Shown: positions 5,456 through 5,491 of the stretch, in pieces
How positions within the stretch are numbered: the first letter of the stretch is position 1
How the letters are laid out: each line of letters opens with the position of its first letter
Source of the DNA: Natronohydrobacter sp.
GTDB taxonomy: Bacteria; Pseudomonadota; Alphaproteobacteria; Rhodobacterales; Rhodobacteraceae
Length of the DNA: 5,491 nucleotides
Reading direction: 5' to 3'
NCBI GenBank assembly: GCA_007117255.1
Contig: SKGU01000060.1
Span: 1 to 5,491 of the forward strand
Made by a program: the position numbers and the translations under genes
The notes under the pieces: generated by a model
What the model saw: only the letters and a program-made list of their open reading frames with translations
Databases searched by the model: none
What the model was told of the DNA's origin: nothing

Positions 5456-5491
5456 GCGCGAGGTCTGTTAGCGGGTTTTCGGGCCTCTGTC

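Noticed and set aside
5379..5491. Integrative element attachment site at tRNA-Arg(CCT)
   Set aside because: tRNA-Arg genes are common integration targets, but no integrase, duplicated tRNA end or composition change is visible, and ordinary chromosomal genes lie downstream of the tRNA.

Overview
The window looks like an ordinary piece of core chromosome from a high-GC alphaproteobacterium, most likely of the order Rhodobacterales. The evidence is the AlaRS, TruA and PPK2 sequence style, strong G/C third-position bias, many long antisense shadow frames, and an intergenic element (1479-1500) that I recall as common in Rhodobacteraceae. I cannot name a genus. No phage, transposon, CRISPR array or defence cassette is visible.

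Layout. 1-1184 (+) is the 3' part of alaS, with the editing and C-terminal domains present and the catalytic N-terminus outside the window. A DUF1330 protein (1181-1468, +) overlaps its stop codon as ATGA. A 46-bp convergent gap follows. On the minus strand lie truA (1515-2285) and, upstream of it, an atypical short-chain dehydrogenase/epimerase-like gene (2322-3173); the two probably form one operon. A 105-bp divergent region containing an inverted repeat separates this pair from a small five-helix YdcZ-type membrane protein (3279-3734, +).

A 136-bp gap then holds a possible terminator and a good FNR/FnrL-type box (3791-3804), followed by a class I-like polyphosphate kinase 2 gene (3871-4887, +). 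Only 15 bp further, a convergent YqaA/DedA-type membrane protein (4903-5331, -) lies downstream of tRNA-Arg(CCT) (5379-5455, -). The 47-nt stretch between them can fold in two competing ways, one of which hides the likely ribosome binding site.

How the genes relate: alaS, truA and the tRNA all serve translation, and the others are housekeeping or unassigned. Nothing suggests one dedicated system. The best leads are regulatory: the predicted oxygen-responsive site in front of ppk2, and the structured tRNA-to-yqaA junction.
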